This document shows, piece after piece, positions 45,992 to 55,775 of a stretch of DNA of 64,000 bases. The DNA lies in NCBI RefSeq assembly GCF_002007115.1, contig NZ_MVAD01000001.1, positions 2,356,001 to 2,420,000 on the forward strand. The letters run 5' to 3'. A model generated the notes under the pieces. It searched no databases. It was not told the DNA's origin and was given only the letters and a program-made list of their open reading frames with translations. The number at the start of each line of letters is the position of its first letter. Positions within the stretch are counted from its first letter, which is position 1. This DNA comes from Massilia sp. KIM (lineage in GTDB: Bacteria > Pseudomonadota > Gammaproteobacteria > Burkholderiales > Burkholderiaceae_D). A program made the translations under genes and the position numbers.

Positions 45992-46196
45992 GGGGTGAAT
46001 TCGTTCCTGGAGAAGGCCGCGCGAAAGCACGGTCATGTCAGGCCATGATGCACTACGTCAATTTTTATTGGAAGAAGGAAATACAAATTCCGTACGGCAA
46101 TATGGCGGGAAACCAACGGAAAATGAGCAGAAAATCAGCTAAATTGCACGAAAATCAGCACATGTGGCTGAACTGCCAATCTTGCTTCGGTGCGTC

Positions 46197-46565
46197 TCAG
46201 CCCAGCGAACGCACGCAATAGTCGAGCATCGCCTGCTGCACTCCCGGGTCCTCGCCGATGGCCCCGGCCACGTCCAGGCGCAGCCCAGGATGGGCAGCGC
46301 GCAGGCCCTCGGCCAGCTCCGGCAGGTCGCGCAGCAGGTGCCCGCCCTGCCCCAGGAAGACCGGCACCACGGTCACTTCGCGGATGCCGCGCGCCACCAT
46401 CGCGTCCACGGTCTCGGGCAGGCGCGGCGACATCAGTTCGAGGAAGGCGAGTTCGACCTCGACCTCGGGCAGGCGCGCGCGGCTGGCGTCGCGCAGGCGC
46501 TCGAAAGGGGCGGCCCAGGCGGCCGCGCGGGCGCCGTGGGCGAACAGGACCAGACCGCGTTTCAT
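46197..46565 (-). CDS. CbiX/SirB-type sirohydrochlorin chelatase
   Basis: The 122-residue protein begins MKRGLVLFAHGAR, with the metal-binding His of CbiX/SirB chelatases, and has the second site in VTVVPVFLGQGGHLLRDLP. It is the half-size form that works as a homodimer. Iron or cobalt insertion cannot be told apart by sequence; next to cobA and cysI, siroheme is more likely. It overlaps the lptG stop by one base (TGATG), so it is transcribed with lptFG although unrelated in function. The start at 46565 excludes seven unneeded residues. Confidence 0.85.
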   Translation of the reverse strand: MKRGLVLFAHGARAAAWAAPFERLRDASRARLPEVEVELAFLELMSPRLPETVDAMVARGIREVTVVPVFLGQGGHLLRDLPELAEGLRAAHPGLRLDVAGAIGEDPGVQQAMLDYCVRSLG

Positions 46566-47749
46566 CAATGCCTCTCCACCCACCACAGCGCCCCCAGGGC
46601 GAGCAGCAGGAACAGGATGCTGGGCGCAGCCGCCGTGATGAAGGCCGGCCAGGTGGTGAGCACGCCCAGGTGCGAGAACAGGGAATTGATCAGGATGAAG
46701 CTCACCCCGATCATGATGCCGATGAAGATCTTCAGGCTGACGCCGCCGCTGCGGGTGTGCAGGTAGGCGAAGGGCAGCGCCAGCGCCATCAGCACGAAGA
46801 TCGACAGCGGGTCGATCAGCTTCTTCCAGAACGCCACCTTGAAGCGGTCGGTCTCCTGGCGGTTCTCGGCCAGGTGGCGGGTGTAGACGGCCAGCTCGTT
46901 GGCCGACATGCGCTCCGGGTCCGAGCGCGACACCGACAGGATCTTGGGGGTGATCTCGGACACCAGATTCAGCTCGGCCAGCTTGCGGGTGGCGCTGGCG
47001 GCGGTCTCCTGGCCATAGGTGCTCTGCACGGTCTGCCCGTCCGGCACCGGGGCGCCCGGCGCGGGCAGCTCGCGGCTGTTGCTGAAGGTGGTCTCGGTGA
47101 CCTCGCGCAGGCGCCAGGTGTTGTCGCCGCCATAGCTGCCGTGGGCGGCGGTGATCACCGCGCGCATGCGCATGTTGGCGTCGAATTCGTAGAGGCGCAC
47201 GTCTTCCAGCGAGCCGTCGGGACGGATCGCGCGCACGTTGAAGAAGCGGGTGCCGACAATCTTGCCGCGCACGCCCTCCTCGTGCACGCTGTCCTTGGTC
47301 CAGACGCCGGAACGGAACTCGCCCGAAATGCTGCCGCCCTTGGCCTGCAGGCGCAGGCGCTCGGCCACCGGGGCCGTGCGCGGCGTGATCAGCTCGCCGA
47401 ACACGAAGGTGATCGCCACGAACACGATGCCGATTCTAAACAGCATGCCGGCCGCCTGCATGGTCGACATCGAGGAGGCGCGCATGATGGTGAATTCGGA
47501 GCTGGAGGCGAACTGCGCCATCGTGTAGATGGTGCCGATCAGGGCCGCCACCGGCATCACCTCGTAGACGTGGCCCGGCACCAGCAGGAGCACGTAGAGG
47601 AAGGCGCTGCCGATGCCGTAGTCGTTCTTGCCGACCGAGGGCAGGATGCTGGTCAGGTCCATGAAAGCGATCAGGGCCAGGAAGGCCACCAGCACGAAGG
47701 CCACGGCCTGCGAAATATTGATCGCAAAATAGCGCTGCAGGATCTTCAT
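46565..47749 (-). CDS. lptG: LPS export ABC transporter permease LptG
   Basis: The 394-residue inner-membrane protein is one of the paired permeases of the lipopolysaccharide exporter LptB2FG. It starts MKILQRYFAINISQAVAFVLVAFLALIAFMDL and has three N-terminal helices, a periplasmic beta-jellyroll section, and three C-terminal helices, the family topology. The start at 47749 overlaps the lptF stop by four bases, and longer starts fall inside lptF. Confidence 0.95.
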   Translation of the reverse strand: MKILQRYFAINISQAVAFVLVAFLALIAFMDLTSILPSVGKNDYGIGSAFLYVLLLVPGHVYEVMPVAALIGTIYTMAQFASSSEFTIMRASSMSTMQAAGMLFRIGIVFVAITFVFGELITPRTAPVAERLRLQAKGGSISGEFRSGVWTKDSVHEEGVRGKIVGTRFFNVRAIRPDGSLEDVRLYEFDANMRMRAVITAAHGSYGGDNTWRLREVTETTFSNSRELPAPGAPVPDGQTVQSTYGQETAASATRKLAELNLVSEITPKILSVSRSDPERMSANELAVYTRHLAENRQETDRFKVAFWKKLIDPLSIFVLMALALPFAYLHTRSGGVSLKIFIGIMIGVSFILINSLFSHLGVLTTWPAFITAAAPSILFLLLALGALWWVERH

Positions 47750-48903
47750 GCCGCGGTGTCCTCCGTGCGCGCGGCTGGCTGCGCGCGGCCGGCCAGGCGG
47801 CGCCGCTTCCAGCTGTTGAGCAGGACCAGCGGATGGTAGCGCCCGTTGACGTTCAGGCGCCAGGCGAACAGCGCCAGCACCACCAGGATCATGGCCAGGT
47901 GGAGAGGCCACCAGGCCATGCCGAAGGCGGCCTTGCCCTGCTTGACGCTGGCCTCGGCCAGGCGCACCAGGTTGTTATAGGTGAAGAAGATCAGCAGGGC
48001 AAGGATCAGGTTGGCCGAGGAGCCGGCGCGCGGGTTGACGAAGCCGAGCGGGATCGCCAGCAGGATCAGCACGAGGCAGACAATGGGCGCCGAGATCCGG
48101 CCCAGCAGCTCGGACATGGTGTAGCGGTTGGGCGCGGCCAGCAGGGCCGGCGTCGACAGCGCGCTGACCGGCAGGTCGGCGCCCAGCACCGGCACCTGGG
48201 TCGCCACGCGCATGCTGTAGCGCTCGAACTCCATGGACTGGAAATCGGCCTGGCCCGGCACGCCCTGGTAGCGGCGGCCGTTGGACAGCACCAGGAACTG
48301 GCCGCCCTTGTCGTCGGTCTCGATCACGCCTTCCTTGGCCACCACCACCGAGTGGTCCTTGCCGTTGACGCTGCTCACGAAGACGTTCTGCACCACGGTC
48401 GCGCCCTCGGTGCTGCGCTCGACGAAGAACACGCGGTCGCTGGAGCTCGATTCGCGGAACTGGCCGGGGGCCACGCGCTTGAGGTCTTCGCGCTTCTGGA
48501 AGCGCTCGGTGAACTCGGCGCTCTTCATCTTGGCCCAGGGCGTGACCACCAGGGACAGAGCCGCCACCAGGGCCACCAGCGGCAGGCCGAAGGTCAGCAC
48601 CGGGCGGATCCAGCCCAGCAGCGACTGGCCGGAGGCGAACCACACGACCATCTCGGAATCGCGGTAGCTGCGCGTGATGGTGGCCACCACGGCGATGAAG
48701 CCGGTGAGGATCAGGATGGTGGGCAGCAGTTCGGTGCTGCGGAAAGCGATCAGCGCCAGCACGTCGCCTGACGCGACCTTGCCGCCGGCGGCCCGGCCGA
48801 GGATGGCGATCAGGGTCCAGGTGAGCAGTACGGTGAACAGCACCGTGAAGGTGGCGCCGGCCGAACTGGCCAATTCACGTTGCAGGGCGCGTCGAAAGAT
48901 CAT
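47746..48903 (-). CDS. lptF: LPS export ABC transporter permease LptF
   Basis: The 385-residue partner of LptG begins MIFRRALQRELASSAGATFTVLFTVLLTW, with three N-terminal helices, a periplasmic segment (about 120-265) and three C-terminal helices (SAPIVCLVLILLAIPLGFVNPRAG onward). The tail (SWKRRRLAGRAQPAARTEDTAA) extends slightly beyond usual. It heads the lptF-lptG-chelatase operon and is divergent from pepA, an order conserved in Proteobacteria. Confidence 0.95.
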   Translation of the reverse strand: MIFRRALQRELASSAGATFTVLFTVLLTWTLIAILGRAAGGKVASGDVLALIAFRSTELLPTILILTGFIAVVATITRSYRDSEMVVWFASGQSLLGWIRPVLTFGLPLVALVAALSLVVTPWAKMKSAEFTERFQKREDLKRVAPGQFRESSSSDRVFFVERSTEGATVVQNVFVSSVNGKDHSVVVAKEGVIETDDKGGQFLVLSNGRRYQGVPGQADFQSMEFERYSMRVATQVPVLGADLPVSALSTPALLAAPNRYTMSELLGRISAPIVCLVLILLAIPLGFVNPRAGSSANLILALLIFFTYNNLVRLAEASVKQGKAAFGMAWWPLHLAMILVVLALFAWRLNVNGRYHPLVLLNSWKRRRLAGRAQPAARTEDTAA

Positions 48904-48992
48904 TCAATAGATATAATTGCAGGTTAGGCACGGCGGAAAAGTGATGGCTCCATCACCTGGTCCGCCGCCAGAACATCGAAACGGAGAATCCA

Positions 48993-50486
48993 ATGGACTT
49001 TAGCATAAAAGCATTCGACACCAAGAACACCCTGGCCGCCGCAAAGACCGGCTGCGTGGCGGTAGCGGTGTTCGAGAACAAGAAGCTGTCGGCGGCCGCC
49101 CAGGCCCTCGACGTCAACGGTGCGATCACTGCGGCGCTCAAGTCCGGCGACATCAGCGGCAAGCCCGGCTCCACCCTGCTGCTGCGCGGCGTGGCCGGCG
49201 TGGCCGCTGCGCGCGTGCTGCTGGTGGGCATGGGGGCGGACGATTCCCTGACCGAGAAAAACTACTCCAGCGCCGTGTCTGCGGCGCTCAAGGTATTCGC
49301 CACCCTCGGCAGCCAGGATGCCATTATCGCATTCCCGCTGGGTGAAGTGAAAGAGCGCGACGCCGCCTGGGCCCTGCGCACCACCGTGATCGCGGCCAAC
49401 GAGGCCGAATTCCGCACCGACGCGCAAAAGAGCAAGAAGGAAGCGGCCCCTGGCGGCGTGCGCAAGATCGTCATCGCGGCCCCGGAAGCCGGCCAGCTCA
49501 AGACCGCCCTGGCGCAGTCGATCGCGATCGCCAACGGCATGAACCTGACCAAGGAACTGGGCAACCTCTCGCCCAACGTCTGCACCCCGACCTACCTGGC
49601 CGACACCGCGCGCAAGCTGGCGGGCGAATTCGGCTTCCAGGTCGAAATCCTGGAGCGCAAGCAGCTCGAAGCCCTCAAGATGGGCAGCTTCCTGTCGGTG
49701 GCCAAGGGCAGCGACGAGCCGCCCAAGTTCATCGTCCTGAAGCACAACGGCGGCAAGTCCAAGGATGCGCCGGTGGTCCTGGTCGGCAAGGGCATCACCT
49801 TCGACACCGGCGGCATCTCGCTCAAGCCGGGTCCGAACATGGACGAGATGAAGTACGACATGTGCGGCGCCGGCTCGGTGCTGGGCACCTTCCGCGCGAT
49901 CGGCGAGATGGGCCTGAAGCTCAACGTGATCGGCATCGTGCCGGCCTGCGAGAACATGCCCTCGGGCCGCGCCTCCAAGCCGGGCGACATCGTGACCTCG
50001 ATGAGCGGCCTGACCATCGAGATCCTGAATACCGACGCCGAAGGCCGCCTGATCCTGTGCGACGCCCTCACCTACGCCGAGCGCTTCAAGCCGGCCGCGG
50101 TGATCGACGTCGCGACCCTGACCGGCGCCTGCATCGTGGCCCTGGGCCACCACACCAGCGGCCTGTTCACCCGCCACGACGCCGCCCACGACGCCCTGGC
50201 CGAGGAACTGCTGGACGCCGGCCGCCAGACCGGCGACGTGGCCTGGCGCCTGCCGATCGGCGAGCAGTACAACGAGCAGCTGAAGTCGAACTTCGCCGAC
50301 CTGGCCAACATCGGCACCCCGGGCGGCGCCTCGATCACGGCCGCCTGCTTCCTCGAGAACTTCACCCGCAAGTACACCTGGGCCCACCTGGACATCGCCG
50401 GCACCGCCTGGAAGTCGGGCGCCGCCAAGGGCGCCACCGGCCGTCCGGTGCCGCTGCTGACCACCTTCCTGATGAACCGCGTGTGA
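48993..50486 (+). CDS. pepA: Leucyl aminopeptidase (M17)
   Basis: The 497-residue cytosolic enzyme removes N-terminal residues using two metal ions. The metal and catalytic motifs are [16 protein letters not shown] and [14 protein letters not shown], the M17 signature. The N-terminal domain ([13 protein letters not shown]...) is that of PepA, which in E. coli also binds DNA at pyrimidine and cer sites; that role here is unknown. ACGGAGAATCC precedes the ATG. A strong terminator follows 46 bases after the stop. It is divergent from lptF, and TATAAT at 48912 may be its -10 box. Confidence 0.96.
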   Translation: MDFSIKAFDTKNTLAAAKTGCVAVAVFENKKLSAAAQALDVNGAITAALKSGDISGKPGSTLLLRGVAGVAAARVLLVGMGADDSLTEKNYSSAVSAALKVFATLGSQDAIIAFPLGEVKERDAAWALRTTVIAANEAEFRTDAQKSKKEAAPGGVRKIVIAAPEAGQLKTALAQSIAIANGMNLTKELGNLSPNVCTPTYLADTARKLAGEFGFQVEILERKQLEALKMGSFLSVAKGSDEPPKFIVLKHNGGKSKDAPVVLVGKGITFDTGGISLKPGPNMDEMKYDMCGAGSVLGTFRAIGEMGLKLNVIGIVPACENMPSGRASKPGDIVTSMSGLTIEILNTDAEGRLILCDALTYAERFKPAAVIDVATLTGACIVALGHHTSGLFTRHDAAHDALAEELLDAGRQTGDVAWRLPIGEQYNEQLKSNFADLANIGTPGGASITAACFLENFTRKYTWAHLDIAGTAWKSGAAKGATGRPVPLLTTFLMNRV

Positions 50487-50532
50487 AATCTTCTTTCATC
50501 GGGAGCAGCTCGGTGAAATATTGTTTCAAATG

Positions 50533-50563
50533 AAAACAGCCCCGCTTGCGGGGCTGTTTTTTT
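50533..50563 (+). terminator. Intrinsic terminator of pepA
   Basis: AAAACAGCCCCGC and GCGGGGCTGTTTT pair around a short loop, and the strand continues in T to 50563. The A-run on the left makes it usable from both sides, which suits the convergent lipoprotein gene. Confidence 0.93.
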
Positions 50564-50575
50564 CATGGCGGCGCC

Positions 50576-51034
50576 TCAGAACACCCGGCTCTCGACCGCC
50601 GGCTCCCCCACCCCGTCCGGGTCCGGCGCTGGCTGCATCAGCACGGTCAGGACCTGGGGATAGGCGTGTCCGGCCCCCGAATGGCGGTCCACCAGCACGC
50701 CCAGGCCGGCGCTGATCACCAGGTTGCCGATCAGGCTGGACGTGTCCGCACGCGAGGCGAACAGCTCGCGCGCGCTGCCCTTGCCTTCCTTCTTGCAGCT
50801 GACCTGCAGCGGGGCCGTGCTGCGGGTGACCGTTACCCGCCCCGGCGCCACCACGTACCAGCGCCCGACGTCGTTGCTCAGCAGGCAACCGACCCCACCC
50901 ACCTCGCGGTGGTCGAGAATCGCATGCAGTTCGAGCTGCTGCTGGGGAGATTCGGACAGGGTCGCGCACCCGCCCAGCAGCGCGCAAGCGCCGAGGACGA
51001 GGGAGCGGAACAAGGGGGTATTACGGTGGGACAT
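50576..51034 (-). CDS. Small lipoprotein of unknown function
   Basis: The 152-residue protein has a lipoprotein signal sequence, MSHRNTPLFRSLVLGACALLGGCATL, with the lipobox L-G-G-C, so Cys would be acylated. The mature part has a YVVAPGRVTVTRSTAPLQVSCKKEGKG segment with a short Cys-containing motif and a C-terminal hydrophobic Gly-rich stretch (LIGNLVISAGLGVLVDRHSG). I do not recognise a family. An upstream ATG at 51058 has AAGGAGGA directly against it, too close to be ideal, so I prefer 51034 with AGGTG ten bases upstream. Confidence 0.78.
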   Translation of the reverse strand: MSHRNTPLFRSLVLGACALLGGCATLSESPQQQLELHAILDHREVGGVGCLLSNDVGRWYVVAPGRVTVTRSTAPLQVSCKKEGKGSARELFASRADTSSLIGNLVISAGLGVLVDRHSGAGHAYPQVLTVLMQPAPDPDGVGEPAVESRVF

Positions 51035-51152
51035 GGAATGCACCTGGGTTGGCCTCATTCCTCCTTAACGGCAGGAAGCGGTCCAAACTGTAGGTGCGTC
51101 AGGCGACTGGGGGCGGAAACCGTACCAGGCGCCTTGCCTCGATGTAGGTGCG

Positions 51153-51434
51153 TCAGGCGGCTGGGGCGGAAACCTTGCCAGTCACCTTGCCTGGAGTCGT
51201 CTCGGGAGCCGTACCGGGTGGCGTGGCGGGAGCCGTACCGTTCGCCGCGTCCAGCGGCGCGAAGCGCGGCATGCGCCGCCCATCCACCTCGATGGTCTCG
51301 AAGAAGGCCGCACGCGGTCGGACCCACACGGCGCCGTCCTGGCCACGGTAGACCACGACGGGCGTATGGTCGGCTTCGAGCACGGCTTCGCAGACCAGTT
51401 CGTACACTCCGCCCTTGTAGTGGCGGTAGCGCAT
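51153..51434 (-). CDS. DUF1653 domain protein
   Basis: The 93-residue protein starts MRYRHYKGGVYELVCEAVLEADHTPVVVYRGQDGAVWVRP, the DUF1653 fold, which is short, beta-rich and widespread with no known function. Residues after about 65 are a Thr/Pro/Ala-rich tail (ATPPGTAPETTPGK) that looks disordered. Its start overlaps the stop of the 126-residue gene by one base (TGATG), so both come from one transcript. Confidence 0.82.
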   Translation of the reverse strand: MRYRHYKGGVYELVCEAVLEADHTPVVVYRGQDGAVWVRPRAAFFETIEVDGRRMPRFAPLDAANGTAPATPPGTAPETTPGKVTGKVSAPAA

Positions 51435-51814
51435 CAGGCCTTCTCGGCCAGCGCCTTCTGCTTCTTCTTGAGGCCCTGGATGACCTTGAGCACGCCTTCC
51501 ATGCCGGCGGCTTCGTCAAGTTCGCTGAACGCGTCCAGCACCTCGTTCAGCACGCGGTTGCGCACCGCGGCTTCGTCCGGCTCGATCGCGGCCGGCTTCT
51601 GCTCCGACGGGGCGAACTTCGACGGGGTCTCGGCTGCTGCCTTGGCGCCATGCGTCAGGGCGGCCTGCCAGATGACCCAGCGGCGTTGGGTTTCATAAAC
51701 GAGGTATTCCTCGGGCTTGTCTTCCCGGCGGCGAACGATATGGCCTTCGCGCTGGGCCCATGCTTCAAATGCACTGCGCATTTCAGTCCTTTTCAAATCT
51801 GCGTTCGGGTTCAT
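51434..51814 (-). CDS. Small hypothetical protein ahead of DUF1653 gene
   Basis: This 126-residue protein is not identified. Its first half contains RSAFEAWAQREGHIV and the aromatic YETQRRWVIWQAALTHG, a pattern seen in small phage and plasmid proteins. The second half is acidic, then ends in a Lys-rich helix (IQGLKKKQKALAEKA). It has no signal peptide. It is coupled to the DUF1653 gene and lies at the edge of the AT-rich spacer. Confidence 0.68.
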   Translation of the reverse strand: MNPNADLKRTEMRSAFEAWAQREGHIVRRREDKPEEYLVYETQRRWVIWQAALTHGAKAAAETPSKFAPSEQKPAAIEPDEAAVRNRVLNEVLDAFSELDEAAGMEGVLKVIQGLKKKQKALAEKA

Positions 51815-52269
51815 TTACTATCGAAAAATAAGATTTCAAAATAGTACCACTTTGCCACTGGGGCACGGTTGCGACCATGCTGTCACAGCCTAGCAGCCGA
51901 ACACGCTCTTTCAATCCACAAATAGTACAGCTAAAGTTGCTGAGCTGCAACTTAACTTATGCCTGAGTGCAACATCGTTAAATGCTACACAGACTCGTTT
52001 ATTGTTTTACGAACGTCTTTATAACGCGATCGCCCTGATTAAGCAACTTTTTTTAATATTCTATTAATTTATAATAGAATCGTCTGTTGTATTTTGCTTA
52101 ATATTGCTCTCTCCTCGGACATATTATCCTGAGAGCATAGTTTCTACGCGGGACAATAGAATACACGGATCAGGAAAATACGGCGTACGGGAAAGCTGCC
52201 GAGGGTGAGGCCCCCGCCCCTGCCCTCCTTCGGCTATCATGTCGGCCCTGATCGCCTTTCCTTTGAAAC
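51815..52269. other. AT-rich spacer with three inverted repeats
   Basis: This 455-bp spacer is much richer in A and T than its surroundings and holds no convincing gene. Within 52038-52137 are three inverted repeats. The outer pair is ATTAAGCAA (52038-52046) with TTGCTTAAT (52094-52102). The inner pair is ATTCTATTA (52058-52066) with TAATAGAAT (52072-52080). The third is TGCTCTC (52105-52111) with GAGAGCA (52131-52137). The first two are nested, which would give one branched or long hairpin in RNA. It could be a regulatory region, a small RNA or an acquired segment. Confidence 0.75.
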
Positions 52270-53037
52270 ATGAAAATCGCCACCTGGAACGTCAACTCCC
52301 TGAAAGTCCGCCTGCCCCATCTGCTGCAATGGCTCGCCGCCAATCCCGTGGATGTGCTCTGCATTCAGGAGACCAAACTCACCGACGACAAGTTCCCGCT
52401 GGCCGAAATCAACGAAGCCGGCTACCAGGTTGCCTTCAGTGGCCAGAAGACCTATAACGGGGTGGCGATCCTGTCGAAACTCCCGATCGAGGACGTGGTG
52501 AGGAACAACCCGCGCTTCGAGGACGAGCAGCAGCGCCTGCTGGCCGCCACCATCGGCGGCGTGCGCTTCATCTGCGCCTACGTGCCGAACGGCCAGGAAG
52601 TCGATTCCGACAAATACGTCTACAAGCTGGCCTGGCTGGCCGCGCTGCGCGAATGGGTGGCGGCCGAGATGCGCGCGCACGAGCAGTTCGCGATCCTGGG
52701 CGACTACAACATCGCGCCCGAGGCGCGCGACGTGCACGACCCGGCCGAATGGGAAGGCCGCATCCACTTCTCGGAACGCGAGCGCGCCGCCCTGCAGGAA
52801 CTGATGGGACTGGGCTTGGCGGACGCCTTCCGCCTGTTCGAGCAGCCCGAGAAACAGTACAGCTGGTGGGACTACCGCCAGATGGCCTTCCGCCGCAACC
52901 GCGGGCTGCGCATCGACCATATCCTGCTGTCCGAGAAGCTGGCCAAGCGCTGCACCGCCTGCAGCATCGACCGCGAGACCCGCAAGTGGGAGCAGCCCTC
53001 CGACCACGCGCCGGTCGTGGCCACCCTCGCCGACTGA
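52270..53037 (+). CDS. xthA: Exodeoxyribonuclease III
   Basis: The 255-residue enzyme is an AP endonuclease and 3'-5' exonuclease for base excision repair. Catalytic motifs are ATWNVNSLKVR, CIQETKL with the metal-binding Glu, GDYNIAPEARDVHDP, RIDHILLS and SDHAPV with the final Asp-His. Length matches ExoIII. There is only a weak ribosome site before the ATG at 52270. It converges on the PAS-GGDEF-EAL gene, 16 bases away. Confidence 0.95.
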   Translation: MKIATWNVNSLKVRLPHLLQWLAANPVDVLCIQETKLTDDKFPLAEINEAGYQVAFSGQKTYNGVAILSKLPIEDVVRNNPRFEDEQQRLLAATIGGVRFICAYVPNGQEVDSDKYVYKLAWLAALREWVAAEMRAHEQFAILGDYNIAPEARDVHDPAEWEGRIHFSERERAALQELMGLGLADAFRLFEQPEKQYSWWDYRQMAFRRNRGLRIDHILLSEKLAKRCTACSIDRETRKWEQPSDHAPVVATLAD

Positions 53038-53053
53038 AGCGCCGCCAGGGCGC

Positions 53054-55651
53054 TCAGGCGACCAGGAAGGCGCCCACCTGGGCGGCCGGCAGCGGCCGCG
53101 CGAACAGATAGCCCTGGGCGAACTGGCAGCCGAAGGAGCGCAGCAGGGCGTACTGCGATTCGGTCTCCACGCCCTCCGCCACCACCGACAGCTGCAGGCT
53201 GTTGGCCAGCGCCATCACCGCCGCCACGATGGCGCGGTCTTCCGAACTCACGTCCAGCTCGCGCACGAAGGCGCGGTCGATCTTGATCTTGCGGACCGGG
53301 AAGCGCTTCAGGTAGGCCAGGCTCGAATAGCCGGTGCCGAAGTCGTCGATCGAGAGCGACATGCCCATCGCGTTAATCTGGCGCAGGGTCTCCAGCGTCT
53401 GGCCGCCGTGCTGCATCAGCGCGGTCTCGGTGATCTCGAATTCCACCAGCTTTGGGTCGATCCCGGTGTCCTGCACGATGCGGCGGATGGCGTCGATCAG
53501 CCCGTGGTGCATGAACTGGCGCGCCGACAGGTTGATCGCCAGCGGCACCACGTCCAGGCCTTCGCGCTGCCACTCCATGAGCTGGGCGCAGGCGCTGCGC
53601 ACCACCCACTCGCCGACCGGCACGATCATGCCGCTCTCCTCGAGGATGGGAATGAATTCGTCCGGCCCGACCAGGGTCTCCCCGCCCCTGCGCCAGCGCA
53701 GCAGCACTTCCAGCGCGCGCGCGCGGCGCGTGGCGGTGTCCATGATCGGCTGGTAGTGCAGCTCGAACTCGCGCCGCGCCAGCGCCCCGCGCAGGCTGGA
53801 TTCGAGCTCGAAATGGCGCGCCGCCGCCTGGTTCATGCGCTGGGTGAAGAACTGGTAGTTATTGCGGCCCGCCGCCTTGGCGTGGTACATCGCGGCGTCG
53901 GCATGGCGCATCAGGGTCTCGGTGTCCTCGCCGTCGTCCGGATAGACGCAGATGCCGATCGAGGGCGAGATGTGCAGGCTGTGGCCTTCGAAGGGGAAAG
54001 GCGAGGCCAGCGCCTCGATGATCTTGTCGCCCACCCGGCCACATTCCCCGCCGGCCTCGATCTCGGGCAGCAGCACCACGAACTCGTCGCCGCCCAGGCG
54101 CGCCACCGTGTCGCTCTCGCGCACCGCCACCACCAGGCGCTTGGCCACCTCGCGCAGCAGGTGGTCGCCGGTCAGGTGGCCGAGCGTGTCGTTGATGTTC
54201 TTGAAGCGGTCCAGGTCGATGAACATCAGGGCCAGCTTGCGGCCGCCGCGGTGGGCCGCGCGGATCGCGCAATCCAGCCGGTCCGACAGGAGCGCGCGGT
54301 TCGGCAGCCCTGTCAGGCTGTCGTGGTAGGCCATGTGGTGCACCCGCGCCTCGGCCTGGCGGCGCTCGATGATCTCTTCCTGCAGCAGGGCGTTGGCGCC
54401 GGCCAGTTCGGCGGTGCGCTCGGCCACCCGCACCTCGAGCTCGTCGCGCGCGCGCCGGATGGCGTCGGCCGCCTCGCGCTCGGCGGTGACGTCGTCGATC
54501 ACCCAGACGCTGCGCCCGCTCATCTGCGACAGGTCGAAGGGGCGGCCCGACAGGCGCGCCCAGAAGCGCGTGCCGTCGCGCCGCACCAGCTGCTGTTCCG
54601 ACATGTGCACGCGCCCGGCCGCGAAGTCGGCGGCGGCCAGCGCGCGCGCGGCCGACCAGCCGGCGTCGTCGGGATACAGGGAGCGCACCGTGAAGCCGTC
54701 GACGGCGCCGGCCTCGGCCCCGAACAGCTCTTCCATCTTGCGGTTGCAATGCAGGGTGCGGCCATCCTCGACCACGGCGATGCCCAGCACGGCGTTGTCG
54801 AGGATGGCGCGGTTCTCCATCAGCGCCACGCGCAGCGACTGCTCGTCGTTCTTCTCGCGGGTACGGTCCTCCAGCAGCCACACCGTGCCCTGCTCGGGCT
54901 CGTCGCGGTTGACCTGGTAGCCGATCATCTGCACCCAGATCGCGGCCCCGTCCTTGCGCAGCATGGTCGTCTCGGTGCGGAAGGGCAGCCCGCCGGCGAG
55001 CTGCGGGTAGGCGGTCTCGCCGAGTTCGTGGAAGGAGCTCTCGTCCGGATAGAGGATGCGGGTGCTGCTGCCCAGCGCCTCCGCCTCGGTCAGGCCGAAC
55101 ATCGCGGTGAAAGCCGGATTGCAGCGGCGGATCACGCGCTCGCGCGTGAACATGATGCCGACCGAGGCATTGTTCATGATCGCCTCGACCTCGTTCAGGG
55201 CCTGGCGGGTCTCGGTCACGTCCTCGATGATCCAGATCGTGCCCGCGCCGTGGTCGCGCGGATCGACCGCGCGCCCGCGCAGGCGGGCCCAGAACAGGCT
55301 GCCGTCGCGACGGCGGAAGGGGAATTCGCTGCGTTCGTAGAGTTTGCCGGCGGCCAGGACTTCATAGGCCTCGCCGGTCAGCTGCTGGTAGGCCTCGGGC
55401 GAGGGGAAGATGTGGATGGGCTTGAGGCACAGCAGCTCGTCGCGCCGGTAGCCGAACATCTCGCACACGCGCGGGTTGAAGGACTTGATCTCTCCCGGCA
55501 TCGTGAAGGCGATGCCCACCGGCGCGTTCTCGAGGATGGCGCGCTGCTCCAGCACCAGGCGGCACAAGGCCGCCGCTTCCACATCGGGCTGCTCGTGCGC
55601 GCAGGCGCCGTCCGGCGGCGCCAGCTTCGTGTCGGTCGGGAAGCGATCCAT
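53054..55651 (-). CDS. Triple-PAS GGDEF-EAL cyclic di-GMP protein
   Basis: The 865-residue protein has three PAS domains (about 35-150, 158-275 and 283-395; ILENAPVGIAFT, IMNNASVGIMFT and ILDNAVLGIAVV), a coiled-coil linker, a GGDEF domain with an intact RLGGDEFVVLLP, and an EAL domain. The EAL motif reads EVL (ALEVLLRWRRGG), a tolerated variant, and DDFGTGYSSLAYLKRFPVRKIKID is intact, so both activities could be present. There are no membrane helices. In contrast to the protein at 22077-24440 it seems catalytically complete. Confidence 0.92.
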   Translation of the reverse strand: MDRFPTDTKLAPPDGACAHEQPDVEAAALCRLVLEQRAILENAPVGIAFTMPGEIKSFNPRVCEMFGYRRDELLCLKPIHIFPSPEAYQQLTGEAYEVLAAGKLYERSEFPFRRRDGSLFWARLRGRAVDPRDHGAGTIWIIEDVTETRQALNEVEAIMNNASVGIMFTRERVIRRCNPAFTAMFGLTEAEALGSSTRILYPDESSFHELGETAYPQLAGGLPFRTETTMLRKDGAAIWVQMIGYQVNRDEPEQGTVWLLEDRTREKNDEQSLRVALMENRAILDNAVLGIAVVEDGRTLHCNRKMEELFGAEAGAVDGFTVRSLYPDDAGWSAARALAAADFAAGRVHMSEQQLVRRDGTRFWARLSGRPFDLSQMSGRSVWVIDDVTAEREAADAIRRARDELEVRVAERTAELAGANALLQEEIIERRQAEARVHHMAYHDSLTGLPNRALLSDRLDCAIRAAHRGGRKLALMFIDLDRFKNINDTLGHLTGDHLLREVAKRLVVAVRESDTVARLGGDEFVVLLPEIEAGGECGRVGDKIIEALASPFPFEGHSLHISPSIGICVYPDDGEDTETLMRHADAAMYHAKAAGRNNYQFFTQRMNQAAARHFELESSLRGALARREFELHYQPIMDTATRRARALEVLLRWRRGGETLVGPDEFIPILEESGMIVPVGEWVVRSACAQLMEWQREGLDVVPLAINLSARQFMHHGLIDAIRRIVQDTGIDPKLVEFEITETALMQHGGQTLETLRQINAMGMSLSIDDFGTGYSSLAYLKRFPVRKIKIDRAFVRELDVSSEDRAIVAAVMALANSLQLSVVAEGVETESQYALLRSFGCQFAQGYLFARPLPAAQVGAFLVA

Positions 55652-55775
55652 TGTCGGGGCTACTTGTGCTGTTGCTCAAGAGAAATTGCCAATTTTCAAT
55701 CATAGCCGAGAATTGGCAAACTCTCTACAACCGGAAGGCACATGAGGAAAAAACACCACAAGTGCCCCTGCCCGC

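Noticed and set aside
51153..51814. Prophage remnant formed by the DUF1653 and 126-residue genes
   Set aside because: Only two small genes are present, with no integrase, attachment repeats or structural genes; their GC-rich codon use resembles the surroundings.
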